Shown here one piece after another: positions 32,701 to 45,517 of a stretch of 64,000 nt of DNA (the stretch's first letter is position 1; each line of letters begins with the position of its first letter). Below the pieces are notes generated by a model. That model searched no databases. It worked only from the letters and a program-made list of their open reading frames with translations, and was not told where the DNA came from. Source of the DNA: Elymus sibiricus (lineage: Eukaryota; Streptophyta; Magnoliopsida; Poales; Poaceae); assembly GCA_039707655.1 (NCBI GenBank), contig CM077666.1, positions 247,038,166-247,102,165 on the forward strand, given 5' to 3'. The position numbers were made by a program, and so were the translations under genes.

Positions 32701-33553
32701 GTGCATAGTATTGCCCCAGTCAAACCTTGAAGATGAGCCGTGCTCCGCCTAGGGTCCTCTGTTTAGCTCCTGTATCAAAAACAATGTAGCCCCGTGGGGG
32801 CATGGAAGATAACTTTTGCATCTAAATGTTTAATAGTTGTTGTAGTTCGTACTTCAAATGGACGTATGCATGTTGTTCTCCTTATTCCATTCTATCTTTG
32901 CATGATTTTCGTACCCTATGCTTGCCGGAGACTTGCCGGTGTGCACAACCTTACGGCAAGTACCCGAGGAACAAGTCCTCAGTAGCTTGCCGGAAGTGCC
33001 GCTGCCGGCAAGCTCACGCTTGCCGATCACAATGTAGCTACTTAGGTTGCCTAGCGGACTCGAAGCAAAGTAAGAGCATGGTCGACTACGGCAAGGCTCC
33101 TTAGCGTGCAGGTTTCTCATACAAAGGCCGAAATTGTTCAAGGAGAACCACAACTACAACAAAGAATTTATTTCAAAGTTTTGCAACTTAGCTCATTCCT
33201 TGTTGTACTTCTTGCCGTAGGGCGATATCTTGAACGCGTCTTTTGGTATCCATAATCGTCACTCCCCCCGGGAAGCTTCTATGCGAGGAATCCTTTTTTC
33301 CTTTAGGAAAAAGAAAGAAGAGAAAAGAGGAGACTGGAACCTTGACTGTTCGTTAACTACCTTATGCAAGGCAAAGAGTGTAACACAAGACTATATGCAA
33401 TACATAAATAAATATGCATTTGGACAAATAGTTGTGAAACACTTAGTTTTATTTATTATGCACGTGATCTGCGCCCGGCTTTGTACAAAGGTTTACATGC
33501 CTTGACAGCAAACTTGTACAAAATAGGTTGTCGGGCAGCCTGGCAACCGCACC
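32701..33553. other. Spacer between antisense gene and pol end
   Basis: No gene is visible. It likely holds the 3' ends of both convergent transcripts. CTTGCCGG-type motifs, frequent in the LTRs, occur at about 32921-33010. Confidence 0.5.
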
Positions 33554-35222
33554 TTATGGGTAGAACTTACGAAGATGCTCAATATTCCATGAGTTAAGCA
33601 CCGGAGTGCCATCTTCGGTCTCTAGGGGGACTGCGCCGGGCCTAGAGACTCGTACTACCCGGTAAGGGGCCTCCCACTTCGGCGTCAACTTGTTTTTACC
33701 CTACGTGGATTGAATCCGATGAAGAACAAGGTCGCCTTCCTCAAGGTTCCTGGCATTCACTTTGCGGCTATGGTAGCGGCGCAAAGCTTGCTGGTACCGT
33801 GCAGCACAGACAGCAGCCCGAAAACGATCTTCCTCAAGGAGCGTGGCATCGTCATGCCACAGCTCATCTTGGTCCTCCTCATCGAAGGCCAAGACTCGAG
33901 GTGACCCGTATTTGAGTTCTGTGGGGAGTACCGCTTCTGCACCATAAACAAGGGAGAAGGGTGTTGGGCCAGTGGCTCGATTTGGTGTCGTTCTGATTGA
34001 CCAAAGAACCACCGGCAATTCTTCCACCCAGCGCCTTCCATACTGCTGCAGCTTGTCGAAAGTCCTGGTCTTTAGACCACGCAGCACTTCTGCATTTGCC
34101 CTCTCTACTTGCCCATTTGCTTCTTGGGTGAGCAACAGAGGCATAGCAGATCTTATTTCCAAGTTCCTGGCAATATGCTGTGAAGGCGCGACTCGTGAAT
34201 TGGGTGCCGTTGTTGGTAATGATCCTATTGGGTACACCAAAATGGGCAACCAATCCTTTGAGGAACTTGATATCTGACTCTGCCGTCACCTTTCTCACTG
34301 GCTCTACATCAGGCCACTTTGTAAACTTGTCGATTGCAACGTACAAGAATTCAAAGCCCCCGGTAGCATGGGGGAAGGGGCCGACAATGTCGAGCCCCCA
34401 GACCGAGAAGGGCCAGGAAAGAGGGATGGTTTGGAGGGCTTGAGCTGGTTGGTGGATGTCCTTGGAGTGGAACTGGCATGCTTCGCACCTGATAACCACC
34501 GCCAAGGCGTCTTGATGGGCTGTCGGCCAGTAGAATCCTTGATGGAACACTTTGCCGACAAGTGCGCATGACCCAATATGAGATCCGCACATCCCTTCAT
34601 GTATCTCTTCCAACAGCCTTTGTCCATCTTCCCGGGAGATGCATTTCAATTTTACCTCGTTAGGTCTCTTCCTGTACAAGGTGTTATCAATAAACTTATA
34701 CATCCTTGCTTGACGGGCCACTCTTTCTGCATCTTCTTGCTCATCGGGAAGGTCTCTTGTCTGGAGGAATTGGACAATCGGCTGCGCCCATGCCGGAGCT
34801 TGTGGCTCGACGACAAGGACTAAAGGCATTTCTTCCTCTGCGGGAGCACTTGCTTCGACGGCAAGGATCTGGCTTGCCGGATGCTGCGGCTCACCGGCAA
34901 AGAGTGGCTTGTCGGTGGTATCTACTTTCTGGGCGGCTACGGGTAGCTCTGCCGGAAAGTAACCATCAACATCTTGTTTTCTTTTCTTCGCTAGCTTCGA
35001 TGGTGTAACAGATGGCTGAGTTAGTTGGAGCACAAAAGTTCTTGGTTCCACAAGCACCTTTTGGGCAGCAAGCTTTGACAGGTCATCAGCAATCTCATTC
35101 CGGGCATGAGGAATGTGCTCTGCTTGTAGATCGTCAAAGTGCTCTTCCAACTTTCTCACTTCATCGACGTATGCCTCCATCAAAGGGCTTTGGTAATCCT
35201 TGTTGACCTGCCTCACCACAAG
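33554..35222 (-). pseudogene. Tat-like RNase H end and integrase
   Basis: The frame continues RNase H (ARNEIADDLSKLAAQ) and then an integrase with a zinc-binding region (HEGMCGSHIG...CEACQ) and catalytic core. The first Asp is in WGLDIVGPF. The second, normally in ITDNGTQF, reads ITNNGTQF, an Asp-to-Asn change. A frameshift near 34140 follows, after which another frame gives ANGQVERANAEVLRGL (the catalytic Glu region) and runs through LEEGDLVLHRIQST, a TAG at 33701-33703, and KLTPKWEAPYRVV to the true end at 33554. Not functional. Confidence 0.8.
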
Positions 35223-38200
35223 CTATGAGTCACCTCTGATAATCAGTTTCCGGATACTGAGGTCGATTGCAATGTGCAGGCCGGCAAGCAAACCCTTGTA
35301 CTCAACAGTGTTGTTGGTGGCCTGCTCCCTGGGGAAGTGCATTTGGACCACGTACTTGAGATGTTCTCCGGTGGGTGCGATAAGCAGGACACCGGCACCG
35401 GCGCCTTTCAGCGTGAAAGCACCGTCAAAGTACATGACCCAATCGTCAACTATTTCCTTGTCGGGGAGAGAGGTCTCTGGTTTTTCTTCATCTAGCGTTG
35501 GAGTCCATTCTGCAATGAATTCCGCTAAGGCTCTACTCTGGATCATTGAGGTGCTCTCAAATTTCAGATCAAAACTTGATAACTCCAGTGCCCACTCCAC
35601 AATCCTTTTGGTTGCCTCTGGATTTCTCAAGATGCATTGCAATGGAAAGCGAGTGACAACGGTGACTGGGTGTGCTTGAAAATAATGGCGCAGCTTCCTT
35701 GAGCCCATGAGAAGGCCAAAAAGCAACTTTTGCACACCAGAGTACCTTGATCTAGCCCCTTGCAGGAGGGAGCTGACAAAGTAGACTGGGCGCTGCACCA
35801 TCTTCTTCTTCACAACTTGCTGATCTGGCTGGCTGGCTTGCATAATCTCTGTCTTGTCAGCACCTGACCTTGTCAGAGAAGATTCCGGCTCATCGAGTCG
35901 TGGCTCTGCGGTTGCTACCTCTTCCTCATCGGCCTCTCTTTCAGCCACAAGTGCAGCACTAACCACTTGATTCGTTGCCGCTAGATATAGCAGCAACGCC
36001 TCTTGCGGCCTAGGCGTGACTAGGACTGGTGGAGAGGACAAGTACTCCTTCAAATCTTGGAGTGCGGCCTCCACTTCTGGAGTCCAGTTTACTGGACCTG
36101 CCTTTTTCAATATCTTGAAAAACGGCAAGGCGCGCTCTGCTGATTTGGAGATGAACCTGCTGAGGGCGGCAACGCCGCCGGCAAGGCGCCTGACATCCTT
36201 GACGCGTCTCGGTGCTTCCATCTGCTCAATTGCTCTGATCTTGTTGGGGTTGGCTTCAATCCCACTTTGAGACACGAAGAAACCAAGAAGCTTGCCGGAT
36301 GGAACACCGAACACACACTTCTCGGGGTTGAGCTTCAAGTTAAGCTTGCGCAAGTTGGCAAAAGTTTCCTCGAGATCCTGGATCAATGTTGAGTTGTCTC
36401 TGGTTTTGATCACAATGTCATCCATATAAGTTTCCACATTTCTTTGCAGCTGTGGCTCAAAACCAATCTGGACCGCTCTGGCAAAGGTCGCTCCGGCACT
36501 CTTCAGTCCGAAACGCATACGCAAAAAGCAGTATGTGCCACATGGAGTGATGAATGCGGTTTTCACCTCATCTTCCTTGGGCATAAAAATCTGATGATAA
36601 CCAGAATAGGCTTCAAGGAAAGAGAGTAGGTCACAGCCGGCAGTGGAGTCTACAATCTAGTCAATGCGCGGCAAAGGGAAGGGTCCTTGGGACAGGCTTT
36701 ATTTATATCGGTGAAGTCGATACAAAGCCTCCACTTCCCGTTCGCCTTGCGCACCACCACCGGATTGGCTAACCACGTAGGGTGTAGCACTCCTCTAACC
36801 AGGCCTACTGCTTCTAACTTCTTAATCTCCTCAGCAATGAACTCTTGCCGCTCCATGGCTTGCTTCCTGATCTTCTGCTTGACTGGCCTTGCATGAGGGC
36901 AGACAGCAAGGTGGTGCTCAATTACCTCCCTAGGAACACCGGGGATGTCAGATTCTTGCCAAGCAAATACATCGACATTCGCCCGTAGGAAGGCAACGAG
37001 CTCGCTTTCCTGCTCGTCACTGAGAGTGGCACTTATAGAGAAAGTGCCGCTCATCCCATCTTCTTTCGCAGAGACTCGCTTGGTCACCGGCGCAGAGGCC
37101 TTGGCTCTCTTGCTCTTGTCGGTAGAACTCTCTGGTGTGTCCTCGACAGGCATGCTGCACTCTGAAGTGCGCTTCCCGGAGTCCGTATTAGAGGTCTTAC
37201 CAGTCTTCTTCTTCTTTCCTCCCCCGGGAGTTTTGACGGGAGGAGCAAGTATCTCGATGGCAGATGCTGCTGCTTCCTCCCGATAGATCTTGTCAGCACA
37301 GATGATTGCATCCTTGTAGTTTGACTTGATGGTGAGGATCCCTATTGGCCCTGGCATCTTGACGACATTGTACGCATAGGGTGATGCAGCCATAAACTTT
37401 GCCAGGGATGGGCGGCCCAGAATCCCATTGTACGGTAGCGGCATCTTGATGACGTCGAAGGTAACTTTCTCCGTCCGATGGTTGAGCTCACTGCCGAACG
37501 TGACCGGTAATGTGATCTGGCCCTTTGGCTTGTTCCTCCCCGGACTAACCCCTTGGAAACTACATGTCTCCTCGAGATCTTTGGCGGGGATTTGCAGCCT
37601 CTTGATCACATCTGGGGAGATCAAGTTCAAGCCTGCCCCACCGTCAACCAGCATCTTTGTCACCTTGAGGCTGCGAATTGTTGGTGAGACCAACAATGGC
37701 AAACACCCGACCACAGTGGTGAGATCAGGGTGGTCCTCAGCGTCAAAGACGATGGGCGAGTGCGACCACTTGAGTGGCTTCTGTGCCTCCATCACCAGTT
37801 CCGCTGTATTGGCTTCACGGATCCACTGCTTTAGTTGCCGGTGCGAGGAGTGCAAAGATGCACCTTCATCAACACACATGGCATCCACTGCATTTTGGAA
37901 CTCCTTGCCGGACCCACTTCCATCCTTATCGCTATCATCCTCTTCTTGCTGGCCTTGAGCAGCCTTCTCTTTTGGCTGCTTGGCCTTGCTGCGGCGGCCT
38001 TCGCGACCACCATGGTCTTGCTTGCCGGACCAATCAGCACCATCTTGGGCCTTCTCCTTGTCACGCTTCTCGCACTCTTGCTTCTGCTTTTCGGCAAGTT
38101 GCTCTACTTGCAGGCATTGTTGGAGATCGTGGCCCTCAGTGCGGTGGATCTTGCAGTACGGACCGCCGAGCTTGCCGGCCTTCTCGCCTGCCACAGATTC

Positions 38201-38404
38201 TCGGCAAGCATCGCACCCGGCAACCTCCTTGCCGGGGATGTCTGCCCTCAACTTCTTGGTGGCATTGGTGTCGCCGAAGATCTCGACGGCCAGTATAGTC
38301 TTGTTCTTGCACTTTCTGTTGCGCTTCCTGTTCTTCTTCTGTGGGGTTGATGCGTCGTCGTCCGCGGAATCGACGTCTGCACCCGCATCTTCCCCGGGGA
38401 GTCA
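35223..38404 (-). pseudogene. Tat-like gag end, protease, RT and RNase H
   Basis: The frame starts after the TGA at 38402-38404 and reads KTILAVEIFGD, a Cys/His cluster (YCKIHRTEGHDLQQC), a charged linker, protease (TKMLVDGGAGLNLI), then RT (DFTDINKACPKDP). A 1-base loss in a T-run near 36688 shifts the frame and a TAG follows. The next frame continues with FLEAYSGYHQI, where the usual catalytic Asp of FLDAYSGY is Glu, then YMDDIVIKTRDNS with intact YMDD, the thumb, and RNase H (MYFDGAFTLKGAGAGV, NNTVEYKGLLAGLHIA), ending at TAG 35223-35225 inside GDSQL. Confidence 0.85.
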
Positions 38405-39976
38405 CCTCTCTTCCTCAGCACGTGCACACCTATCCGCCAAGGCGAACAGATCATTGATGGTCTTGACCTGCTCGACATTCATCTCAGACTGCATCCTGGG
38501 GTTGCGCACATTCGTGTGGAATGCGGCAACGACAGTTGCGGGATGGATGTCGGGGATGTTGTGGTGCACATGGCTGAACCGTTGTATGTACTTGTGGAGG
38601 TTCTCTCCATCTCTTTGGGGGATCACCTGCAAATCGCTGGGCTGACCTGGGAGCTTGTGGCCACCCTGGTAAGCACCAACGAAATGATGGCACAAATCTG
38701 CCCAAGAAGATATGGAGCCCTCAGGCAGGTTCATCAACCACGACCTGACGTTAGGCCGAAGCACCAACGGGAAGTAGTTGGCGAGGACTTTCTCGTCCCG
38801 TCCCTCGGCAGCCTCCACTGCGATGGTGTAGATGCCAAGGAACTCGGCTGGGTTGAGCGTGCCATCGTACTTGTCGGGCAGCTCCAGCTTGAAGGCTCGG
38901 GTGGACGGCCAGCGAGCTTGCCGCAGCTCACGAGTAAACACTGGGCACTCGACATCGTAGGGCAAGTACCCAGCGGCTACAGGAGTGAGCACGTTCACTG
39001 CCGGCCTGGCACGGTCATCAGATTGATGACGTGCTTCCCGGCGCCACTCGATCTTCGTGCGGGCATCTTCATCACACCGCTCGCGGAGCACTTGGCGCTG
39101 ATCTTGGCGGCACCGCGGATCTGACGAAGCCATAGACAGCACGTCATGGTCGTGTGATCGGCGGGCTGGCCGCTGTGACGGTGGGGGGTGCCGAGGCGAC
39201 TGCACCATTTGCGTGGCGTCTCCAGCAAGGTAGCCGGATGGTCCCGCCAACATGGTGGGTGGTTGCCATGAGGGCCCCACGTCTTGTGTTTTGCCGGGAT
39301 CAGCAAAACTGATAAGACTCTGAATGGTAGCTCTCCATTCGTCCATCTTGTCTCAGCTTGGCGAGAAGTTCAAAAGTATTTGAACCCACGCCATGGCCTC
39401 CGCTGCCATGGTTGGCATGGCTGGGAGCACAGAATGAGGCGTCGCTTGACTCCTGGCAGAGCCAGAAGGAGCTTCGTTACGTCCGTGCCGCCACAGCTCA
39501 TGCTCGCCAACAGGCAGACGTGGTGGTGGCGGTGGCGCTCCATGAGCAATCGGAAGTTGCTGCACGGGGATCCCGCCTTGTGGTCGTCTAGAACCGCCAG
39601 CAACATGGGGGAGCATGTCGTGCCCATCTTGCGATGGTCGCGGCATATGCCTCCCCGCGTCGTTGTTGGACGTCGCCGCTGCGTTCTGGGACGTTGCTAC
39701 GGCTGGGTTCTGGGTCGCAGCAGTATGAACTATATTACTATGATGACTGCGCTCACCAGAATGTCTTCGAAGTTGACCGGCTGCGACATCGCCGGTCCTG
39801 TGGCTAGGCTCAGCATCATGGCGGGGGTGCTGGGCACCCGCACCACTTGCGCCTCCTGCGCCGCCCATCCCAACCGTAGCGCCCGCGCCGGCTGCGCCAC
39901 CTGCGGCCGCCTGGGAAGGTGGCTTGGATGCGATAGGAGCCTTCGTGGCTCCACTCTTCTTCTTCGGCGCCATCAA
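38405..39976 (-). pseudogene. Tat-like gag
   Basis: One frame runs from ATG 39976 to 38405, broken only by TGA at 39353-39355. The N-terminal 200 residues are Ala/Gly/Pro/His-rich and low complexity. The C-terminal 300 contain the gag core (FKLELPDKYDGTLNPAEFL, MNLPEGSISSWADLCHHFVG, DGENLHKYIQRFSHV), matching the Retrotrans_gag family. TGA at 38402-38404 separates it from the protease frame, which is in register, so gag and pol were one frame. Confidence 0.8.
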
Positions 39977-40031
39977 CGAAGATGATGAAGTTGGTACTCA
40001 CACTACCAAAGAACTGATTTGTGACACACAA

Positions 40032-40051
40032 TCCCCCTACCTAGCGCGCCA
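40032..40051 (-). promoter_or_regulatory. Primer-binding site of the Tat-like element
   Basis: On the minus strand, TGGCGCGCTAGGTAGGGGGA follows the 5' LTR after a few bases. TGGCGCGCCAGGTAGGGG-type sites are usual in Tat-group elements. Confidence 0.65.
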
Positions 40052-40055
40052 AAGA

Positions 40056-40979
40056 TGTCATGGGAAACGACTATCTATGGGACCGAACGGGTCCCTTTGC
40101 AATTCGGCTCAGGGGACATGCATGGGACAAAGAGCAGGTCTTTAGTAAGTGCAAGAACAAGAGGAGGATTTATCCAGGTTTGGCCCGCGATGAGCGTAAA
40201 ACCCTACTCCTGCTCTGTGGTTGATCGTATATGAACTCTGGTTACAGGGAGCATAGTTTTTCGGCAAGGTGCTCGGGAAAATGCAGCTACGGTGTGTAAT
40301 TGACCTGGGTGTCGACCGTTCTACCTGTAGCCATGCGCCTCCTTTTATAGGCCAAGGGGTTACCACAATGGCTAAAATGGTCATTACAGAGTATGAACAG
40401 CGACTCGCACCGTCATCACATCTATCTTCCCACGGGGTAAGACAAACGCATTTAATGCACCATTAGGTGCTACGTTGGGGAGGTGAGGCCTTGGGCAAAA
40501 GATCTGTACCACCGGTCCTGGCGCCCTCCTGTAATCTCGACACGTCCTAAGGACGGGTGTCATTAAAGTTAATCTTGGTGTGGCATGCTAACACGTGGCT
40601 TGGCCGGCCATGTTGACTGCCTGCCTGCTCGACACCTAGCCCACGAGCCTATCTGGTCGATGGTGAGGTGGAGCGGTAATGGGACAGAACAAACCTGCTA
40701 GCACGGAGCTTGCCAGGCCTTGCTTGTCAGCAAGGGAGCTTGCCGGTAATCATAGCCTCGGTCTTCACCTCGCCGGGATGGAGCATGCCGGCAGGGACAA
40801 CGTCGATCTTTAGTACGAGAATAGTACTTCTCGATGACCTGCCTTGAAGTCTTCTTCACGGTCTTGGTGTTGAGTCGTAAGCCGTAATTATCCTCTAACA
40901 GGCCCTTGCTAGAAGGGAGGCCACAACTGCCAGTGCACAAGTCTGGGTACGAGGGCACCCATGTCTTAGTACACCGACA
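40056..40979 (-). repeat. 5' LTR of the Tat-like element
   Basis: 924 bp, a close match to the 3' LTR at 30641-31562 with scattered substitutions. The minus-strand TATA box TATAAAA is at 40343-40349, driving gag-pol leftward. Flanked on the right by the CTCGT target duplication. Confidence 0.92.
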
Positions 40980-43900
40980 CTCGTTGTGACTTTTCCTTTT
41001 CCATGGAGTACAATCTTTCTTAGGTAATGTAGCCTTGCTTCTTATTTTGACGTATGCTTCATCGTCATCATCATCTTCCCTCATCGGGTCGCCGTACTAG
41101 TTGTAGTCTTTCTCGTTGGCGACTCCATCCATTCCGATGATGCTCCTTTTGCCTCTCCTCATGATAACACGGCTGGGATTAGTCGGGTCGGTTATGAAGA
41201 AGCATTGTGTCACGTGCTTAGCGTGTACCCATGGCTCATTTTTGGCGATGACGTTCATGGTAGCTCTCTTGGCGTCAGGTATAGACATAGTTGTGAAATA
41301 CTGGTTTTCTCTTTGGATGGCCTTAGCCCATCTGACACAGAACATCGTAGCATTGTGTAGTCCAGAGTAGTCAAGCTCCCAGATATCTTCGACCCTTCCG
41401 TAGAATCTTTCAGTTGCGTCGTTGTCACAGGTCATGCGTTCCATCATCACCCCTGAGTTTTGGTAATCAGTGTTTATATCTTTGGCCTCCATGTAGAATG
41501 TGTATCCGTTGATATCGTATGCCTGATAGGTCACGAGGTTGGCCGCGGGGCCATGTGCTAAGGCGTATATGAGCAATCCGTCTGTAGAGCCCTCTTCCGA
41601 GGGATTATCAAGAACTCACTCTTTGAACCAATGCAAGAAAGTGGAGTTGTGCTCTCTAATAACTTCGGCGTCCGTCTTGCGCAGCCCTCGGTCACGGTAG
41701 TTCTTTGCGATGGTTTCTTTGTGTAGTGTCACAAAATTTTCTACCACATCTAGGTGTTGTAGCACTACTAAGTTAGCTCTGTCAAAGTCGTTGTGTCGAC
41801 CTGAGTGGTCCACATGCAATTCCCTCCGGCCGTTGGTGTGACCTTCTCCTCCGAGCCTCCCAAGGTGCTTGTTGACGGGCAAACCAACAACAGGGTTTCC
41901 GATGCCTAGATAATTCTCACAGAAGGAGATGCACTCTTGGGTCAGATAGCCCTGGATGATGCTTCCATCCAGACGGGACATGTTACGAACGAATCCTTTG
42001 ATGACCCCATTCATCCTCTCGAACGACATCATGTTGTGCAGGAATTTCGGCCCGAGGTCGATGATGTCATCCACAATGTGGACACACAAATGCACCATGA
42101 TGTAAAAGAATGCGGGCGGGAAGTACATCTCAAGCTCATTTACTATGACAACGATCTCTTCATGTAGCCTTCGGAGCTGCTTCACACTGATCGACTTTTG
42201 AGAGATAACGTCAAAAAGGTTGCAGAGACTAGTAAGCATGTCACAGACGTGCTTGTCCATTATCCCTCTAAGGGCAACTGGGAGTATCTGCGTCATCATC
42301 ACGTGACAGTCATGAGACTTCATCCCGCTGAACCTTTTCTTCTTGGTGTCTAGAAATCTGTTTATCTTCCCACAGAAACCGGAACTAACTTTGATTCTGG
42401 TAAGGCACTTGAAGAATTGATCGATCTCCTTCGCACTTAAGGTGAAGCAAGAAGGGGGCAATAATTCTCTTCCTTCTTGTTGACTTTTTTGCCCCTGTCC
42501 CCCGCCTCCATCTCCATCTCCGTCTCCTCCGATGACTTTTTACAGGGCATGTGGAGATCTGCCCTAATTTTCAAATCTTCCAAGACTCTTCTTGCCTTCG
42601 GCCCATCCTTGGTCTTCTCCAGCATGTTCATCAGCGTGCCAAGCAAGCTCTCGTGGACATTCTTTGTGATATGCATTTGATCAAGGCAATGAGGCGCGTC
42701 GACTTTGGTCCAGTACTCCAAGTCCCAGAAAACATAACTCGTTTTCCATACCTTTAGCAACAGCTCCGACGCCTTTTTCATCTTTCCCGGCGCGGGGCAC
42801 TCTTCCCAGTTTTTCAACAACTCATGGATTTCGGTGCCGCTCCTCTTACGTGGAGGTCCTCGATGCTCAGCCTCACCATTGAATAGATCTCCACGGTTTC
42901 TCCATAGGTCACCCTTCTCGAGCCATCTTCGATGCCCCATGTACATGATTTCCCCAAACCCGCCATCTTTCGTTAGCTGCTGAGACGTTGTATCATCCAT
43001 GCACCTCGTGCATCTGCAATATTCGTGGCACATTTGGCCTGAGACATATCCGTAACCAAGATAGTCATGCACTGTCGTCATCAGCACGGCTCTCATATCG
43101 AAATACTCTCCTTTGCTGGCGACCCATGTCTTGACTGGTGATGTCCATAACGTGTGTAGCTCCTCTTTCAGTAGCCCGAGATACATATTAATATCATTTC
43201 CCAGTTGTTTCGGCCCTTGAATTAGCATGTTCATGTGTATGTACGTTGTCTTCATGCACGTCCATGGGGGGAGGTTGTACATCCATACAAAGACGGGCCA
43301 TGTGCTATGGTTGGTGTTCTGGTTGACAAACGGATTCATGCCATTGGTACTCGGGCCAAGCACAATGTTCCTTGCATCATCAGCAAAATATCGATATTTG
43401 GTGTTGAATGCTCTCCACTGGCTAGCATCTGCGAGGTGTCTCAACTTCGGATCATCTCCATCGTCGGGCTTCACTCTCTCCGCATGCCAGCGCATGAGCT
43501 TTGCTTCCTTAGGATCTACGAAATACCGCTGCAGATGGGGAGTCATCTGAAAGTACCATACAACTTTCTGAGGAGCTTTCTTTCCAGCCTTCTTATATCG
43601 AGAAGCATTGCACACTAGACAGCTGGTTTTTTCTGCGTGCACCTTCCGATAAATGATGCAATCGTTGATGCATGCGTGGTATCTAATGTGCGGCAGATCA
43701 AGAGGGCACATGATTTTCTTGGCCTCCTCAACGCTAGTAGGATACAGGTTCCCCATGGGAAGAACTTTATTATGTAGATACTTAAAATGCTCATCGAGGC
43801 TTGCGTCGGTCCATTTGTTTTTGGCCTTCGTCTTTAGAAGTTTGAGCGTGAAACTCAAGTGGGTCACCTCGGGATCGCAACCATCATACAATGGAGTGTT

Positions 43901-44329
43901 CGAGTCTACCTCCAGTTGCGCCAGCTTGGCCTCCTCTCTAGAAGCAGCTCTATCACTAGTCGTATTCTTGCAAAGCAGATCTCGAACATGAGGGTCCTGC
44001 ACGACTGAACTTAGTAGCAACGAAGACTGCAGTGTGTCCGCCTCTTCTCCACCATGTCCGGCCTCTTCTCCACCATGTCCGGCCTCTTCTCCACCGCCAT
44101 GTTCGGCCTCTTCTCCATCGTGTCCAGCCTCTTCTTCGCTGCCATGTCTGGCGCCCTCTTCTTTGGGTCCATCAGTCATCTCTTTGTCTGGCCCCATGTC
44201 GTTATTGCCTGCCCCGTCGACGTCCTGATCATCATCTTCACTTATCCACCGAGTATAGCCATCCATGAAACCATGCATGAGCAGGCACGCCTTCAAACGG
44301 CCACCCTGAAAGGTGTCCAACAAAACTCC

Positions 44330-44695
44330 TTATTTGCATCTTCTACACAGACATAAAACCGCCTTCCGGTTATTTGCAAACATGTCAACCACCGTGGATC
44401 ACAAGTATCTATCCACCATCCTTCCACTGACCTTCATGATCGTCTGCGCAGTATAATAAGCAAAAGGATTATAAACACATGCATGCATGCATCAAAGTCA
44501 TACAAAAATTCGGCATGACCTTCCCTAAAAATAGGACATATCGAGTTTGCCCAAAATTGGCCGAAACAGAAATAAATCGACATTTCGGCAAAACATAAGC
44601 AACTCATGTCACGCACAATTTGGCAAATACACATATAGGCGGCAACTCATTCCATACGCACAATTTCCATCATATCGCCTGGTTCGGTCATATCG

Positions 44696-44756
<61 letters not shown>

Positions 44757-45119
44757 TTCCATTCTTGCAAAGCACAACTTTTTACTCACCTATCTCGAGA
44801 GAGATCGAGCATGGTGATGAGGTCGGTGTCGCTACCTAGGGATCATAAGTGGACAAAGATGGCTTACTTCATTAAATGGGTAGATCTAGTTGGGGAGGAG
44901 ATGGCTCTAACTAGTGGAGAGGGAGAGAGCTAGCTAGTGAGACAAAGCTAGGAGTGTGTGGAGGGAGAGAAAAGTGAGGAAGAGAGAAAGGGGGCCATTA
45001 ATGGAGATGGTGGAGGGGGCATTAAAGGAGAGAGAGGAGAGGTAGGACAAGGAAGAGAGAACAAAGCTAATAATGGGGGAGAAGCAAGTGAAGGAGAGGA
45101 GGGGGAGGGGATGGGGAAA
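44330..45119 (-). promoter_or_regulatory. Upstream region of the CACTA transposase
   Basis: Non-coding DNA between the transposase and the right subterminal repeats. It holds a sequence related to one arm of the 28455-28649 inverted repeat (44510-44600), an (AC)n microsatellite and a purine-rich GAGAGAG stretch (44905-45115). The same order of elements occurs upstream of the second CACTA gene (28400-30080). Confidence 0.5.
44696..44752. repeat. (AC)n microsatellite
   Basis: A 57-bp CA/AC run with one interruption. Confidence 0.95.
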
Positions 45120-45517
45120 AGGTGGCTACTGCGCCTAGCAGCAGCGCGGGTCTAGGGCCCGCGCTACTGCTAAGTGCAGTAGCAGTAGCGCCGTGTCTGT
45201 ACCCTGTGCTGCTGCTAAGTGGGGCCCACCAGCTGGCTGAGTGTAACCATAGTTGCAGCGTGGGGCACGGTGCCCGCGCTACTGCTATCTGTTTACCAGC
45301 AGCGAGGGGCTTATGGGCCGCGCTGCTACTATAGGCAGCCCCGGTGTGTATGGTGGGGACCACTTATCAGCAGCGCCTGTTGGCATGCCTGCGCTACTGC
45401 TATATGCTTACCTGTAGCACAGGTTACGTACCCGCGCTGCTGCAAAGTAGCAGGAGCGCCGGCCCATTACCCCACACTACTGTTAAGCCTCTACCTATAA
45501 GGTATTTCCTAGTAGTG
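45120..45517. repeat. Right CACTA terminus and subterminal repeats
   Basis: Many copies of GCGCTACTGCTA and TAGCAGCAGCGCGGG in both orientations lead to the terminus ...CCTAGTAGTG at 45517, the inverted partner of the left end. Confidence 0.85.

Larger units (their letters stand above)
30641..40979 (-). mobile_element. Complete Tat-like Ty3/gypsy retrotransposon
   Basis: LTRs at 30641-31562 and 40056-40979 (922 and 924 bp, ends TGTC...GACA) enclose gag, protease, RT, RNase H and integrase on the minus strand, and a gene on the plus strand between the pol end (33554) and the 3' LTR. A perfect target duplication CTCGT flanks it (30636-30640 and 40980-40984), inside the CACTA transposase. The layout, with an extra antisense ORF downstream of pol, matches the Tat group (for example Grande elements). 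Several nonsense codons and frameshifts make it defective. Confidence 0.92.
30570..44323 (-). pseudogene. CACTA TNP2-like transposase, interrupted by a Tat-like element
   Basis: Coding runs 44323 to 40980 and, after the Tat-like insertion, resumes at 30640 and stops at 30570-30572. It begins with an acidic repeat region (GHGGEEA units, 44045-44160), then the TNP2 core (THLSFTLKLLKTKAKNKWTD, YHACINDCIIYRK, CPLDLPHIRY) including DDE-family transposase blocks, followed by DUF4218-like (YFPPAFFYIMVHLCVHIVDD) and DUF4216-like (YDINGYTFYMEAKD) regions. Lesions are a 1-base loss in a C-run near 42455, a TGA at 41616-41618 and a TAG at 41097-41099. The usual N-terminal transposase-associated domain is missing. 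Removing the insert and one CTCGT copy restores the frame across the junction, fixing the insertion point. Confidence 0.8.
23708..45517 (-). mobile_element. CACTA DNA transposon
   Basis: The left end is CACTACAAGGGAAAACC (23708) and the right end, read inward, is CACTACTAGGAAATACC (45517). Both ends carry subterminal GCGCTACTGCTA-type repeats. It encodes, right to left, a TNP2-type transposase (44323 to 30570), a second gene with an En/Spm-type domain and an Ulp1-like C-terminal part (28389 to 24719), and a small RNase-H1-N-terminal-like ORF (24475 to 24224). A complete Tat-like retroelement interrupts the transposase. The flanking trinucleotides (CGA left, CAG right) do not match, so the target duplication has decayed. 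It lies in element A, whose interior continues on both sides. Confidence 0.85.

Noticed and set aside
37428..38645. Long plus-strand ORFs opposite the Tat-like gag-pol
   Set aside because: They mirror the GC-rich minus-strand gag and protease frames, which carry all recognisable motifs. There is no promoter or domain on the plus strand here.
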